Assembly: GCA_921293015.1 (NCBI GenBank)
Contig: OV121093.1
Coordinates: 22,702,622-22,766,621 of the forward strand
Reading direction: 5' to 3'
Source of the DNA: Phorcus lineatus
Taxonomy: Eukaryota; Mollusca; Gastropoda; Trochida; Trochidae
Length of the DNA stretch: 64,000 bases
Made by a program: the position numbers and the translations under genes. Of the stretch, positions 9,830-23,970 are shown one piece after another. Below the pieces are notes generated by a model that was not told where the DNA came from, did no database searches, and worked only from the letters and a program-made list of their open reading frames with translations. Position 1 is the first letter of the stretch, and every line of letters starts with the position of its first letter.

Positions 9830-12800
9830 AAAATACGAAAACGTGGAATGTGGAACCATCGTAATGTGTTTATGTACTTGTTTCCTACTTCTTCCAATTT
9901 ATTTTTGAATTTGATTACCTTTTAGAATTTCAATTCAAACATCAAGAAGCTTACATGTAGCTAATTAGAACTTATTATGTGGGTCAACCATCATGTGATC
10001 TTTTTTGTCTTTGAGCTTTTTTTTATCTTCTTAAGTTTTTTTAATTTTGAACTGTATTTTCTCGGTGGAGTATATACTGCCTTTATAGGCGTTGAATTTA
10101 CTTAAAACTGTTTTAGGTTACAATTTTTTTTCTAAAAGAAACGGACTATCGCCAACTGTGTGCATGGTGTCTTTGTTAAAGTTCTAATTTCAGACTCTGT
10201 ACGATATATTAAAATTTCCACCTTGTTACAAACCATAGTTTTCATTAAACATGACTTCTGACAAGTTCGCTTGAAACAATACAACCAGTAGCATTGAAAA
10301 CTTTAATAGTTTTCGTTTTACTTGTTTAACTGCAAAATCAATCTAGTTAAAACTAGCTGTAATATAATACATCCCGAAGTTATTACATCTAGCGAATTAC
10401 AGGTCTATTCCGTGTCGAGCAGGCGCGAACATCAGCCAATCAAAAAAGTGCTGGCCCAGCTCTTCGAATTGCTGGTCAATGCGATTGTTTTGCCGTTCTT
10501 TGCACCTCAATTACAAAATCCGAATGTTTCGCAGTGAATTATGTTGGAAAACATGATGACAGCATAAATTCTGTGCTGATAATGTTGACGGAATATGTTT
10601 GGGGTTTTTTTGGTGGTAATTTCTGCAACAGAAAATCAACATGTTGGGTCAAACAATGACAAAATAAGGTTTAAAGGATAAATATAGACAAACGTAGAGT
10701 AAACGTCAGGATGTGACATTAACCAAGATGCAAAAGAAACCCGTCTTTGATTGGTTAAAAGCTGTCTTCCTGCCCTCATTTGATTGGTAGGTTCAAAATT
10801 AGTCAAAGGTCAGCTGAACATGACCTCAATCAGTAATTCTCTAGATGTATTGACGGATAACTAGATTGACTGCAAAATGTTTTTGCGTGGAAATGCAAGA
10901 ATACCACTTTATTCACAGTCATGTCTTATTTTCACCATCATTCGATAGATGGGTAGGTGTGATCACACACAGTTAACATTTCAGCAACAAAATTATTTTC
11001 AGTTTCAGATTAATAAATCCATTTCGTATAGCTCAGAAGATGTATTCTTTATTGAATGACTTATCTATTTTTTTAAAGAAATTCGTTATGGGCACAAAAT
11101 ACAAAAATATACAAAATCAAATATTTGACAACTAACAATATATATGCGTTTTCTGTCACCATATTTCATTCGGCATGACTACCAATTTATCTCACTTTAG
11201 TGTTTGCAGAATTTGCTGAAAGGTCAAGAGGTTTTCAGACGTTTCACATGGATTGTGAGCAAATTGGAACATCACTTTTTAAATTTTTTTGAATTGACTC
11301 CTTTGTTAACTTAACTAATAAGCTTAAACTTAACAAATGAAGGATGTCTTTGAGCTTGAATACGCCTGTTTCAATGGAAATAAAAATCAAAAGTTGAAAT
11401 TTAAATGAAGTTTAGAATATCTTACCGAAAATTGGTTAAGTCGTACCTAAATTCACAGTAAAAGTAGATTATAAAATCTTTACATTATTCGTAGAATTAA
11501 AACTGTTTTGAACCTAAATACAGACTGATGACATGAAAATCTACAGATAGTTTTATAATTTTCTAATGTACATAAAATACCTTATTACTTTAATTTGAGA
11601 TAATATGAAGCACTTTGAGAGCAATGCGATGCTATGCCAATCCATTTCCCTATGTCAAATCATTAAGAGGTGTTCACTAAAAATGTCGGTTTTTACATGA
11701 TACTTGATTATTTCCTCTATGACTATGGATGGTCAGCTTGAATAATCAAATGTCCCCTGAAGTGAATACATTCTTACATACACAAATGCTTATCGGGGAA
11801 AAATCAAGAAACAACTATTTGAAAAAACGTGCTACTGCCCCTTTGAACTCAGGTCGACAAATAATTGATTCGTATATAGGCGCAAATATGTAATAAACAT
11901 TAAAACACGTACGGAAACATGTGAGGATGTATAACCTTTAGAAATAATGAGTTATGCAATAACAAAGGAGTTGTAAATATGTTGAAAGCTTAATGCAAAG
12001 ATTTCAGATGAACACAATCTATTTGGCAAATACTACTCTCAAAAATTAATTTCGCTGTGTGTTGGTTTTGATAGATTAATTATAAGCCTTTATTTGAAAT
12101 AGAATTGAGATTAAAATGGACAATTAGTTGTGTACACATTATATGAAATGGTTATTTGAATTGTAGTAATCAATCATTTCAAGTTTGTCTCGATTCACAT
12201 TGATTCACATTGAATGATGAGCGCCTTGTTCGTGTCTGTGGCTGTGATCACAACATCGAATATTCCTAAAGAAGGAATGGAAGGCATTCTCTCTAGTGGA
12301 TGCCCTTCACTTTTACCACAAAATTGTGTTGCTTGTGAGGTAGTTCCTGGGTTAGAATGGAATTCTGAATGATTACAATCTAAGTCAGATAAGGAATCAC
12401 AGACGTAAGTTGAAACTGAGAATTGTGTCTAGTTGGTTAACAATATAAAAAAACCCACTTGATTTCTTATAACTTTGAGCAGCATATGTTTATTTAAACA
12501 TCGGAGATTTAAGACAATGATAATTTTGATAGAAACAACGACGGTATGTGCAAATTAACCTCCAATAGGATTTTGACAGTAAGACAAAATTTGGGCCCAA
12601 ACTTAATTTCACTGAGTTACTTGTCAAGGTGCAAGAATTGACATGATTAGCCTTTATGGGTCAGGCAAGGTTCGCAGAAATGAAATACTGAATAACCTCT
12701 CTAACGTACGACGTTAGAAAGTTGTTAGTCAATTTCACAAGGCGTTTTTGGGTTAGCAATATAGATAAAACTAAAATAAATGGCAATGCATTGCTAGTTT

Positions 12801-15548
12801 TCTATTAGAGTGACAAAACACATACGGTATCTTTCATATCAGATACAGTACCCTGTTTCAACTGTATAGCTGCCAAATAAATTTTGACAATAAGGTCTTT
12901 AGCAAAAACGAGGGGGTAGATTAACATCTGATGCAGCTAAGATGATAAGCATTGTATAGATAAATCTTTACCAGGCTAGAAAGTGTAACCCGTATGATAA
13001 TGGAGACTGTGCCATACTGCCTTCATGCTTTACTTGTCCTGCAAATAAATGTTGTTCCTTCATGTTCGGGCCATCGATTAGTCTCTTGTATTATTCCCCA
13101 AAGTGTCGATGTTGTCTAATGCAATGTTCTAATTTCTTGTTGACATAATGTATTGGTATAGGGGTGCATAGTTTCGCAAATTAAAAACTACTTCAAATAG
13201 TGATAAATGCATAATCTTTAATTTTGAGAAACCCTTGAAACTTGGAGTAAGTTTATGATTATTCTGAAATGAAATAAGGAGCAATTTATCGTTGAAGATT
13301 AACACCCTGGTGTTTTTGCCTTAATCATGGCTCTTTGGTTATTGAATGAACATATTTGAAACAGATTATAAAATACGCTTGAAAGTGATAAAACTTTGAT
13401 GAAAGAATTTGATTCTTCCATAAATATTCTTTTGTAAAGACAAATAAGATGCAATCAACTAGGCAACAAACAGGATGTGATTTCTGTTGGAGTTGATAAA
13501 GTTATAAAAATAAAGTTTTGAAATAAAACAGGCCAACTAATCTATTTTCAAATAAAAATTGACATTTCTCAGATAATCATTTTATAGACAATAAACTGTT
13601 CCGTTAAAGGGATGAGAATCGATTAAACCATGCTTTATTGAATTACCTGCCGGTTTAATCGTGAAAAAATGATAAAGGACATGATATATAATGAAAGATT
13701 CCTTTTTTCACCTTATTATCGTATTATCCAATAACTATTTCAAAGGCACTGAAAACATCCTCTTAAAATGAGGTTCACGTTTAAATGTTTCCATCATCGA
13801 CTCATACGGTGCAGTACAATTTTAATCTTCAACGATACCATTAATCCATTTAAGAGTTGGGTGATATCTTTCCGTTATACTTTCTAATGTCTAATTAATG
13901 CCCTCGGTCAAAACAAAACATTTCGAACTGTTGCAGATAGTCTAATGTTATCATTAGGTTATTATTCTAGGGCAATGAGGTAAATCTTCGGTCAACTATT
14001 ATCCGTCAGCTGATATTTCTCGATCTCACAAGCAATATCTTCTGTGGAACACAGTTTCGGACTAGAATATCAAAGCATTTCCCTAATGACATATCCTCGG
14101 ATGTTACATCAAATCTTAGCATCATTCCCTTAAAGGAACCTGGTTTGAAGGTAAGAGGTTTATTTTCTTACTGACTGTCCTTGAATAAAAACATACTTTA
14201 CCTGACAAAACATACATTGAAAAACTTGAGATAAAATGAATCACTTTAAGTAAATTTTTTTTATTTCTATGATAATAACAAGAAGCTTCTAAACTGATCA
14301 AGTTAATATTGGGTATTGACTTACCCAATTCTCTGAAATGATAATGGAACGTTCAGTTATGTAACAGATCAACAATTTCATGATTAAAATTTCAGTTTAC
14401 TTAGAATGTTGTTTCATATAAATGTTCCCTCTGAAGGTTGTGGATGTCAGTGTGCTATACGTTTTCTTGTTACCAACCAAACAATCCTTTAATTTAGCAT
14501 TACAATTGCAATCTTTAACAGTTCAAACCTTTCTTTCATAACCAATGTTTTGTATATATAATATGAAAATCAGTGTATACTTTTGGAACATTTACTGATG
14601 GTATTTGAGAATCGCAGTGTTGAAGTGTTCCTCTGTGTATTAACTCTTTGCTACATCATTGTTAACAAAAACGGAGCTAGCTAAGGTTGACTACTGTGCA
14701 CGGATGGTTGATAAAGGACTTCCAACAATACTTTCAAACATTTTGGACTTGTTTCATCTCATTTTTCACTTTTAAAGAAAGGTGCGCATTGGCAAAATAC
14801 TACCTTTGCCATGTCATGCTATGTAATCATTAACGAATAACAAAACAATATCAGTCAATTTTTATGACGTTGTTTCAATGCATAAGAATGTTGCTTGAAT
14901 TGTATTATGAGTTTGATGTCGTCTATTTGGCGTTTCACACTTGGACCTGAAACCAAACGCAATTTCCCATCATTAAATACATGTGCTGGTATTATAATTT
15001 TGTGTTTGTACTCACACCATTTTATTCAAAACCTTCAATTGACATCTATATACACATACCCCATAACAAATACCGAAAACTGCCATCTCTTGTTGGATTC
15101 TTTTAATATAAGGGTTACAGTAGACCCGTATATTAACCCGTCGGGTTAGAACATTGTGCATATTGGTTGTAATCTACATACATACATTAGCTTATTATAA
15201 AACTATTGTAAAACAGCACTCTAATAGAAACGACCTGCATTGAAGAAATTTGACCCAGCTCAACAGGAAAAACACGTAAGTCATACAGACCCAATTACGA
15301 GTCAAACATATAAAAAATGTCAAAACTGTTGCACGTCCATGTTGTCTAGCAATTTAATTCAATATGTATGTCATTTCCTATCAAAAACTGCAATGTCAAG
15401 TGTCGATATAAACACAGATATGTGTAAAGATCGTGACTGATTTTACCTATACTGGTTTTAATGATGAAAAGTAAATGTTCTCGAGATTGCTTCACCAGAG
15501 TTTCAAGTCAAAAACAGACCTGATTGAAAGGGAAGAAAATGAAAGGAT
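9830..15548. other. 5.7-kb gene-free AT-rich region
   Basis: No frame with recognisable homology. Small structures only: a perfect 10-bp inverted repeat (cgattaaacc at 13620-13629, ggtttaatcg at 13652-13661) and a 7-bp palindrome ctaacgt-acg-acgttag near 12702. Otherwise nothing seen. Confidence 0.55.
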
Positions 15549-15631
15549 GCACTGTAGCTTCTCAAAGACGTACTGAGTAGAAGCAGTCAGTAGTGGATTG
15601 CTTTTACAAATTAAACAGATCGATCTGACCA
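15549..15631. repeat. Degenerate dispersed repeat, copy 1
   Basis: About 83 bp resembling 23971-24071: gcactg.ag..tctcaaagac, tactgag, agtcag, gattgct.tt.caaat and the exact block atcgatctgacca are shared in the same order. Too short and too decayed to assign to a family. Confidence 0.5.
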
Positions 15632-16280
15632 ACAATATCAAAGTTGCCAGTGTTTCCATCTGCGCCTGGTTTATGTTTGCCCTGTCAAATTGTGAAAAGC
15701 AAAGTTGTTCAGTTTTTAAAGATGTTTGAAGTAATAGATGAACACATCTTCCGTGAATGTTTTGATGAAACTCACATACTTAGTGACAGGAGGTGTGTCA
15801 AGAATAGCAGTTTCGTTCTAACAGCTGTTTGAAATACAGCCTACAACGAACATATGATAGTCCAAACATATACAGCGGCATACCATTTTGCTAACAATCT
15901 TTATATCATTTATACGTTCTGATAAAAAGAATTTAGCAAGGGAATAAATAGAAAAAGGTAGAACAGGTTGTAAAAGTTCGAGATAAATAATTTTCAATTC
16001 ATTCATTAAGTTACATATAACACAACTTCGACCCAACGACCTGTTTCTGAAAGAAGCAAAATGACTAAGATTAGGCACATGCATTGCTCTTTATGTTTGG
16101 GCACTATATATTGCATTTTACCAATAACATGACTCCAAGATTTATTGATTATTTTCGATTACCCCAGATGGTGGTTTATGGTTGAAAAGATGCCAGTCTA
16201 CAGGGTACTAAACTAACAACCTGCGGGAAGAAGTATGAGTTACTCACTGTTTTCATTTATACATTTGACAGAACGGATTA

Positions 16281-16580
16281 GAGACGATTGATGATAATGA
16301 TAATTTTAACGCCTAATATCCAGTCCAGGACTGCTCACTGGCGGTACAGTGTACATTATTACCCTGAGGGAATTGCACTTTCGAGGCAGCTTCGCGCGAC
16401 GATATAGGTCCATACATCCATTCAGGTACCCATTTGTACAGCTGGGTAGACTGAGTGCAATGTGGATGAAGTGCCTTGCCCAAGGACACAACACAGTGTT
16501 AAGCCCAGGTCACAAAGTTTTGGTGTCTCCACCTGGATTCGAACGAGGCCAGCGCGCTAACCACTACACCACTGTGCTCC
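16281..16580 (-). mobile_element. tRNA-derived SINE
   Basis: On the minus strand it starts ggagcacagtggtgtagtgg with a polymerase III box A (tggtgtagtgg, 16571-16561), followed by box B (gttcgaatcc, 16544-16535). The body holds the tgtccttgggcaaggcactt motif (about 16488-16469), a core I know from many invertebrate SINE-like repeats. The 3' end is a short attatcattatcatca-type repeat near 16281-16300. The A-B gap is only 16 nt, against roughly 30-40 in a tRNA, so the anticodon-arm part is missing. No clear target-site duplication. Confidence 0.75.
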
Positions 16581-16582
16581 AC

Positions 16583-18544
16583 AGTTCTTGGTATACCATT
16601 CGAGAGAAAATAAAATAATGAAGGATAGCCATATTTGGTTTTCAGTTGACATTGGTTTACTACAAGTCTCTAATTGACCCATGATATCCTGAAATTAAGA
16701 GGCAATTAATGAAAAAAACATTTTTGAGTTATTTAATCAATTATTTTAGAAATGTTAAGCTTCACTTATGAATATCAGGTGTTATGGGAAAATTCAGTTT
16801 GACATCAACGCTAACAGATTACAAGTGTACATAAACAAACAAACTTGGCTCTCACAATCGTTGGATTGAGGATTCCTAAACAAAATTTTGATGCTTTTGT
16901 TATGATCCTAAACTTTGTTGTTAGGGAACTCAAAAGCTCATTATAAGGCTTGAAAACTAACTTATACGTAATGCTAAAAATTCCCTTTTGGAAAGCTATC
17001 TGCAAAGCAGCGAAATACATCAAGAAAGTGGACGTTTCGTGAAAGCTGATAAGATACTTAATATATTCATTGGTTGTTTGAAGCTGTTCTTTTAATGTTG
17101 ATCAAGCTGACAACCAGTACATCAAGCCGGGAGATTACTTGTAAGACAGACATTGCTATCCATTGATTTAGTTGTCAAGTCCTCATCACAGTCGATGAGA
17201 ACTTCTGAAATCGAGACATTGTTTCATCCCAAATTGTGTTTCACAAGATATGTTGTATCTTTAGAGATCAATAGAACCTCCTTGGATACATCATTTTGTT
17301 AGTAAGTTTTATCAATAAAACCGTGACAACTACATGCTTTCTCAATGTTAATAATGGCATTTGTTTTGACTCATGTATTTGATGATAGATTAATGTCTTA
17401 TGTAATAGCATACATGCCAATTCTTTGACAATACTGTAGTTCTGTTATGACAACCCTGCATGTTATTCATTTTGCTGATTGATATAATCGAAGAAAAAAC
17501 CATTTGTTTAACGAATCTTTACAAACTCCAGTCAAAATCAGCCAAATGAACAATTACATTGTCAGAATAAAGAAAATACCCTGAGAGGAGCTTGATTGGT
17601 GGTTGTAAACTGCACCTTCTGGAAATCACCGCTAACTACGTCATCAATGCACTAGCCACGTCATAAACATTGATTGTCTATGCGTTGCACACTAAACAGG
17701 ACAAGTTATATTATTTATCAAGTTATCATTTGTCAGTGTTTCTGATTAGACAATTCATGATTTTATCATCTAATCAAATATTGCTCGTTAATGGATATTG
17801 TTAGTATTTTTTTAAAATCGTAAGAATCAGGTTGATCTGTTTTGAGTCAAATTCATATGGACTCGTTTTTCTAAACTCTTTAATATCTGATGGATTAGAT
17901 GAATTCTTTCGTCTGTAATGGCCACTGTGTTGATCTGGATTGACAAATTGATACGAGTTGAAAAAGCTGTTGTTAATTTCTCGATTCAAATAATACTGCT
18001 TCATTCATTGTGAAATATTACAGTTGGTCATCATCAAAAGCATAGATCGTTCATATTCTCTTGTCCCCAAGAAGATATTTTGAAACCTGTTGCATCTTGA
18101 CAGTTTAAAAAGAGTATCCCCAATAACGTCAAGGCGTCACGTTTAGCCTTTCCTTAACTTAAAACAAGTTTGGTTTCTCATATGTTTACATTTAAATTGA
18201 TAAAGGAACTTCTGATAAAACTTTATGAATGATTATTTCAAATGATTTGAAAGCTTATCTATAATGCCATACCAATCGTTCTATTGTTTTTGAAGAAGTT
18301 TTCAGTTAAGACACCTGATCTGTCTTGGAGAAAAAAGAAAAAGATAGGAAGCCTATTTTATTCATTGTTTTTTAAAAAGTTTTTTAAAAAATATATTCTC
18401 ATCATGGAAAACAGACGAGAAGAAGAATTTCTTGTGGAGCAGACCTTTCTGTAGGTGCACGTGATGTTCAGGAACTGTATATCTAAATACGAAAACCAGA
18501 ATGATATTTATAAAGTGTAACGTATATCGGTTGATAAGCTAAAT
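16583..18544. other. Gene-free spacer
   Basis: AT-rich unique sequence between two SINEs. No coding frame or repeat structure recognised. Confidence 0.55.
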
Positions 18545-18832
18545 TTCTATTTCGTATGAGGAAGCATGAAGCAGTGTTTAGTGCGAACGGCATCGGACCA
18601 AGGGGTACGTGGTTCGAATGCCGCCAGTACAGAATCTCGTCAGTAAAGAACTGTTCCACAGGCAGTAAGGTTTGAGTACCATAGTACACTGAGTTTCAGC
18701 GCATTACTATCCATGATTCGCTAGTTTCAGTGTTCCCCAAAATGCATAGTCATAGTCATGGTGTTGCGGGCTTTCTCCCTGAAGACTAAAAACCGTGATA
18801 TAAGTGAAATAATTTAAAAAGCGGTATTGAAC
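18545..18832 (+). mobile_element. tRNA-derived SINE of the 'actcactca' gastropod type, old copy
   Basis: A box A-like gcagtgtttagtgcg (18571-18585) and box B ggttcgaatgcc (18611-18622) at tRNA-like spacing. A 3' portion aaccgtgatataagtgaaataatttaaaaagcggtattgaacc (the core is at 18791-18832) matches, with substitutions, the 'gataactggaatattgttaaaa.cgttaaacc' block seen at 49724-49783 and 54421-54476. The terminal actcactca repeat is lost here. The copy is clearly older than the others. Confidence 0.62.
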
Positions 18833-20141
18833 CAGAAATCACATCACCTCATCTCTATTTTCCAATATGTCTTATTCAAAATGTATTTCTAAAACGATAA
18901 TATGCGATAACCTTCTTGTCTATCAAAGTCCCATCGCTAAACATTTTCATGGTCCTTACTTAAGGAAAAATAGGTAGATGGAATAATATGCTCATGTTGA
19001 AATAACTTATTTATGAATATCTTTAACTTGAATGAAGTTGGTTTTACTCTTGTACTTTAATATTGTTTTACATTGAAGCTAATATCTTGGGTATCATTGT
19101 AAACTTAACTAATAGTTTTTAAAGTCAAATTCTAAAATATCATTTACGTTTAAGCTTGCACTCGTATGTATAAAAGTTGCAGCTTAAGAGTAAAGCCAGC
19201 ATCATCAGTAACAAGCTAAAAACTTAAAATCAAAATAAATATGCACTCTTGTTTACGATTCAGTGAATTTGTCCACCAAATGCCATGCGTTGTTAAAATA
19301 AACGAAAATGTGTTCAAAGCATTTGTGAGTCAAGAAGAAGTAAAACGACTGTAAATCAATAATGACGCTTTGTTAGATGATGTATCACTGACAAGTAATC
19401 AATGAAAAATTAGGTCTCTTACAGCTTTCTCGTGGGTCTTTTCAGTTTATAGTCACTACTGTTAAATTCCTCCACTTAAATCTCACCCTTTTTTCAAACC
19501 GATCTAACTGTCCTAAATAGCCGTTGGATTAAGGATGTGAATTGGAGCATGACACTAAGAAGGAATTGTTGATAGGTCCGTGACATGAACTTCTTTATCA
19601 ACCCAATTGCTCAGTAGAGCGTTCATGTTCCTGATTACAAGGGCAGAACAGGACGTCTTCATGTATACAACTCAACGATCCTGTCTATCAGTGGGGACGT
19701 TTCTTGACAAAGCATTTTCCTCCACTGACCTTATGGGATTGACTTATAAATCCAATGAAACAGTCAGTACTTCTAAGAAACCTGTAATAAAACGTTCACA
19801 GGCATTTCCATAGGGCTGTAGGGGAGAAAGACTTAATGTGAATATAAATCTTAGATAATGGTATTTCAGAAGAACATTTTTTCAATTATTGATTTAACAC
19901 TAGCGATACTATAATGATCATTCTGAAATTCTTATTGTTTTTTTTTGTCACAAGTAGCAAGAGTCTAGACTTACTTCAAGGAAAGAATTGTCATTATATT
20001 CATAGAGAGCATTTGTGTAATATATACGTTGTAGGGGCAGACTAAATGTGGTAAAAACCTCAAATTAATCACAAATTTCTTTTCAAATTTCTGCAGTTTG
20101 ATATATCTGCAGCTTGATCTGACATACCAACAACATTTATT
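18833..20141. other. Gene-free spacer
   Basis: AT-rich, with no recognisable coding or repeat content. Confidence 0.5.
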
Positions 20142-20143
20142 TA

Positions 20144-20624
20144 AACTCACGGGCAAAGGAAACGCTACCACATTAGATCACTGATCGCTCATCTTTGGGA
20201 CGCTTTGGATCGTCGTATTCGTAAACGACGACATCCTCCAGATAACCGCCAGCATTTGCTTAAGCTCTCTAAGAAGAATGGCAGCGCATTCCACGTAATG
20301 ACGTCAGACGTTTGATTTTCTACATGTGTCGGAAGGTTAATGCGTGTATTGTGGCAAGGGGAGGCCATACACGTTATTAATGTGAACTGTTTTCAACACA
20401 CTGAGCCTGGATTTCCCTGCACCGGTATCAGTCATGACAGTGAATTTGGACATTCTGACCCCCAGGCCAATATTAGAGACTGTGCCCTTGATACCGGAAG
20501 CTGATTTGTTTCATTTTTGATGAATATGATGTCGTCACATGTTCTTGTTTTTTTAATTTCACTTTTGCATTTATTCTGCGATCCAGATTTAAATACATGA
20601 TAGCATTTCTTTTGCCCGTGAGTT
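20144..20624 (+). mobile_element. 481-bp Tc1-type deletion derivative with TIRs and TA duplication
   Basis: Inverted termini aactcacgggcaaa... at 20144-20169 and the complement at 20599-20624 match at about 23 of 26 positions. The element is bounded by TA at 20142-20143 and 20625-20626, the target duplication of Tc1/mariner elements. The left TIR is followed within about 20 bp by the C-terminal end of a Tc1 transposase, so most of the gene was lost in one internal deletion. The copy is non-autonomous but has both ends needed for mobilisation. Confidence 0.88.
20187..20380 (+). pseudogene. Tc1-like transposase C-terminus
   Basis: The first frame gives HLWDALDRRIRKRRHPPDN, the segment that follows the third catalytic residue (NP-x-E-H-x-WD...) in Tc1 proteins. 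A second frame gives EWQRIPRNDVRRLIFYMCRK and VNACIVARGGHTRY ending at TAA (20378-20380), the canonical C-terminus. The switch between frames lies in the aagaagaat run at 20271-20279, a one-base change. The DNA-binding domains and all DDE residues are gone. Confidence 0.85.
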
Positions 20625-20626
20625 TA

Positions 20627-23600
20627 CAATACATTCTACATAAAAAGACTAAAATTAATTAAAAGAGTAACCAATCAAATCCAATAAAAAAATTGCCATG
20701 TTTCTTTATTAGCAAGGCGGAACATGTTTCGTGTTAAATGCATAAACTTTAGTCAATAAACATGTTTTTATAATGAATTTAAACATAAAAAAATTACCTA
20801 GCACAATTTAATTCTTAGAATCATGGAGGGTATTTACGTTAGATGTATGAATGCCTTATTTACTCAATTCAAGATATTATTTCTTGATCTTTCAGAAACA
20901 TACGAATGCAAGGCAATGCACAAATTATTTATCTGCCATCACGACAACAGTTTAAACTGAAAGGCCTTTTCGAAGCTATTGGTGTCTTCATGGTTTAATC
21001 TCCTGTATCAAATCAGGAAATCAATATCTAAAAGTAAAAGCAAACATCAAATTATTCAACAGCATGGAATAAATGTAAAGAAGGAAGAATCTTCTAAAGG
21101 AGACATAGCATTGAAATCGATGTCATGCCCATTACACGCCTAGGAAAAACTGAATGGAATTCATTACATTTATTACTGTGTAATGTTCTACGGTGAGGTC
21201 CACATAAAAGCCAATAGTCAATGATTAGATTTTGTTGCCCTTTATCAGTACAATGAACATGACCACAGAATCCATGAAAAATTTATGGTTTCACAATTTT
21301 GATACAACTGAAATCCTAGATAGACGTTAGATGAAGCTGGGTGCCATTAAAATGTTTTAAATGTTCCTTGTGGTGATAATCAAAGTTAATATATCATGGT
21401 TTTGTCAATCGCTGTTCATGTTAGTCTTTTATCTCTAAAATTTATGAAGTGCAAATTATTTGCAATACATTATCTGCGATTTTAATTAAGAATGGACATC
21501 ATTTTACACTGACAGTATAACAACTTGAAAGCCATAACCTTTTTCTTTGCTTTATCTAATAAGTTCTAAAGGTGAGAATGAAATGAAATTTATGCTTCAA
21601 ATATAGTCATTGACCTACACATTTCATAAATCATTTTCTTGAAATCAATATCTTAACATGGAACTTGCTTAAATTTCCAATAAAAGAATAATGAAAAAAG
21701 ACTCAAGCGATAGCACTTGAATTGTGTTTCACGCTTAAAACATAATTTTTTTTCAATTTAATTGCTGTGTTTACAGTCTCAGTATTCAAAGTGAAAGATA
21801 ACATAAGCTTTTTATACTTAAAATCCAGAACACCAATTTTAAAAACTTGATTAATCGATATCATATTTATTACACATGAGCTCTTATCATAAGAATATTT
21901 CATCAATTATGTTCTTATCATGTTTCATGTCGAAGAGCGACAATGCTTTCATGAGGTAAAATAGCTATGATTGCTTAGCGGAAGCCTATTACTATGTTAA
22001 GTTAAATCAAATGCAAGTAACTTTTCCCTGTAAACCCATGTGTAGAAAAATGAAGAGTTTAAAAACGTTACGGATTCAGTTTTGAGAAATTAAATTGAGA
22101 TATATTTCACAATAATTTGTCAACGTATGTCGTAAACAGACTTTTACGAAAGCGTTATAAGCTCCATAACTCCTGGAATAATCAAAGTGTTATGCTCCAT
22201 GGTTTATAACACATATACAACAGTTACAGTTTCGCGCGGAATCTAGTTGTGGATCAGAAGACTTATCAATAACGTGAACCTTATGAATCCTTGCATAGCT
22301 CTTAAGGAGCAGAAACTTAAACATATTTCACCTCTTTCGCCATGGGAATTAAACACAAGATGTTCGATCAATGATCTTTACTTCTGGAGAAGAATATAAG
22401 AATTGTCTCAGACTTTACCCTTCAAAGCTATCGACCAATAATATTTGAAAATTATACCTGAAAGGTATCCATTTCTATCATGTGAGATTTCGAATCCTAC
22501 AGGAAGAGTATGTTCTTTTCAACACACGTAAAAATTATTATCAATCTGTGGCTCATTATTTCATCTACAACATGATATTTCAGAAAAAAGAAATTATGCA
22601 ATATAGATAATCTATTCATATCTATAAGAGTAACTGATTGTATGTATTAATGATTATCTTAGTTAATAGATATTACTACCTATAGCTAATATAATGTGTT
22701 ACAATGTTTTATAAACTGATCTGTCATTCATTTTTCTTTTAATTTTGGAGGATGTCAGATGTGAAGCCAATTTTTCCTTTGGGAATTTTATATTCATTAT
22801 ATTGAAGGTATGAGACAATTTTAGCAGAACACAGTACTATCCTGTAAAATATTCTGTATAGTCTGTAAGTCTGTATATTTTTTGACCAATTGCCACTAGG
22901 TTCAAACACTTAAAAAACTTTATGGTGATATTTTCATTCCTCAACACTTCATCTAAAATCTTAAACAAATCCCTGTATTAACACTATCCTCTTCATATTG
23001 ACAATAAAGCATGCATAGCTGTTATTATCGATTTGTCACTTGTAATTAGACATTAACAATACTGTGAAATGTGGCCAATTTGATGATGTAATAGTTCCGA
23101 TAAGCCAAACTCTTTGGTTGATAGAAACGCGAAAAATATCAAACGTAGTACGTAGGACATATCAGTCTTGGAGAACTAAGAACTGAAACTTAAATCTTAA
23201 TGAACTGTTCTACTTATCACGGTAAATCTAGCGATATTGTTTATATGGCGATATTGTTACTATAAGAAGATTGAATGGTTCATGTGACAGTAGTTGTTGT
23301 CTGTAGGTAGTTAACTATCGAAAAAGCTAATGGAGACCATCCGAAGAGAAACCTATATTGTGACGATTTTTTTTATCAAACACAATATGCTAAATATCAT
23401 TTTGAATGTAAAAAAAATCAAATAACGAGTTGTAGACAAAAGTAATCAAGCACATTCACAAGTGTCTTTGACAAGCAAACCAATCAAACTTAATCGACTA
23501 TTCAAATGTTCAAGGACATGCTTACCGGAAAACAGAATTAACACATTACAATTTTCTTATGGTGGAAACCAATCACAAAGTACATCATAGCTTACGTTTT

Positions 23601-23970
23601 CATCCTTTCTAAAAGTGTTTTGCTATTCATTTTCTTCACCAATATCACAGACTCTTAAGGGAAAAACCCAAACGAACTCGCCATAAAATTCAAACGCAAG
23701 GGTCAAAAGAATAAGAGATCCAGCCGAAAGCACGTGTATAAGAAAATCATGCTGTACTTTGAACTATAACCTATGCTGTCGAGGATTTCAATGCCACATA
23801 CATTCCATATCATATTTTGTGTGAACATAATGCTCATATATTTCTTTAGATGGTGGGAGATTCGCGTTTGCTGCCCCAATAGGTTAGCATGACTCGATCA
23901 CCAGATTAGATATCACGAAAATCAAACATAGAGCTGTCAAGTAGGAAAGAATTTGAATAGAACATGATTT
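20627..23970. other. Gene-free AT-rich region
   Basis: 3.3 kb without homology that I recognise. A loose palindrome (gttataag...ccataac / gttatgctccatggtttataac) lies near 22156-22208. Nothing else seen. Confidence 0.5.

Noticed and set aside
18611-18622. Possible tRNA gene suggested by ggttcgaatgcc
   Set aside because: No acceptor stem or complete cloverleaf; fits a SINE head.
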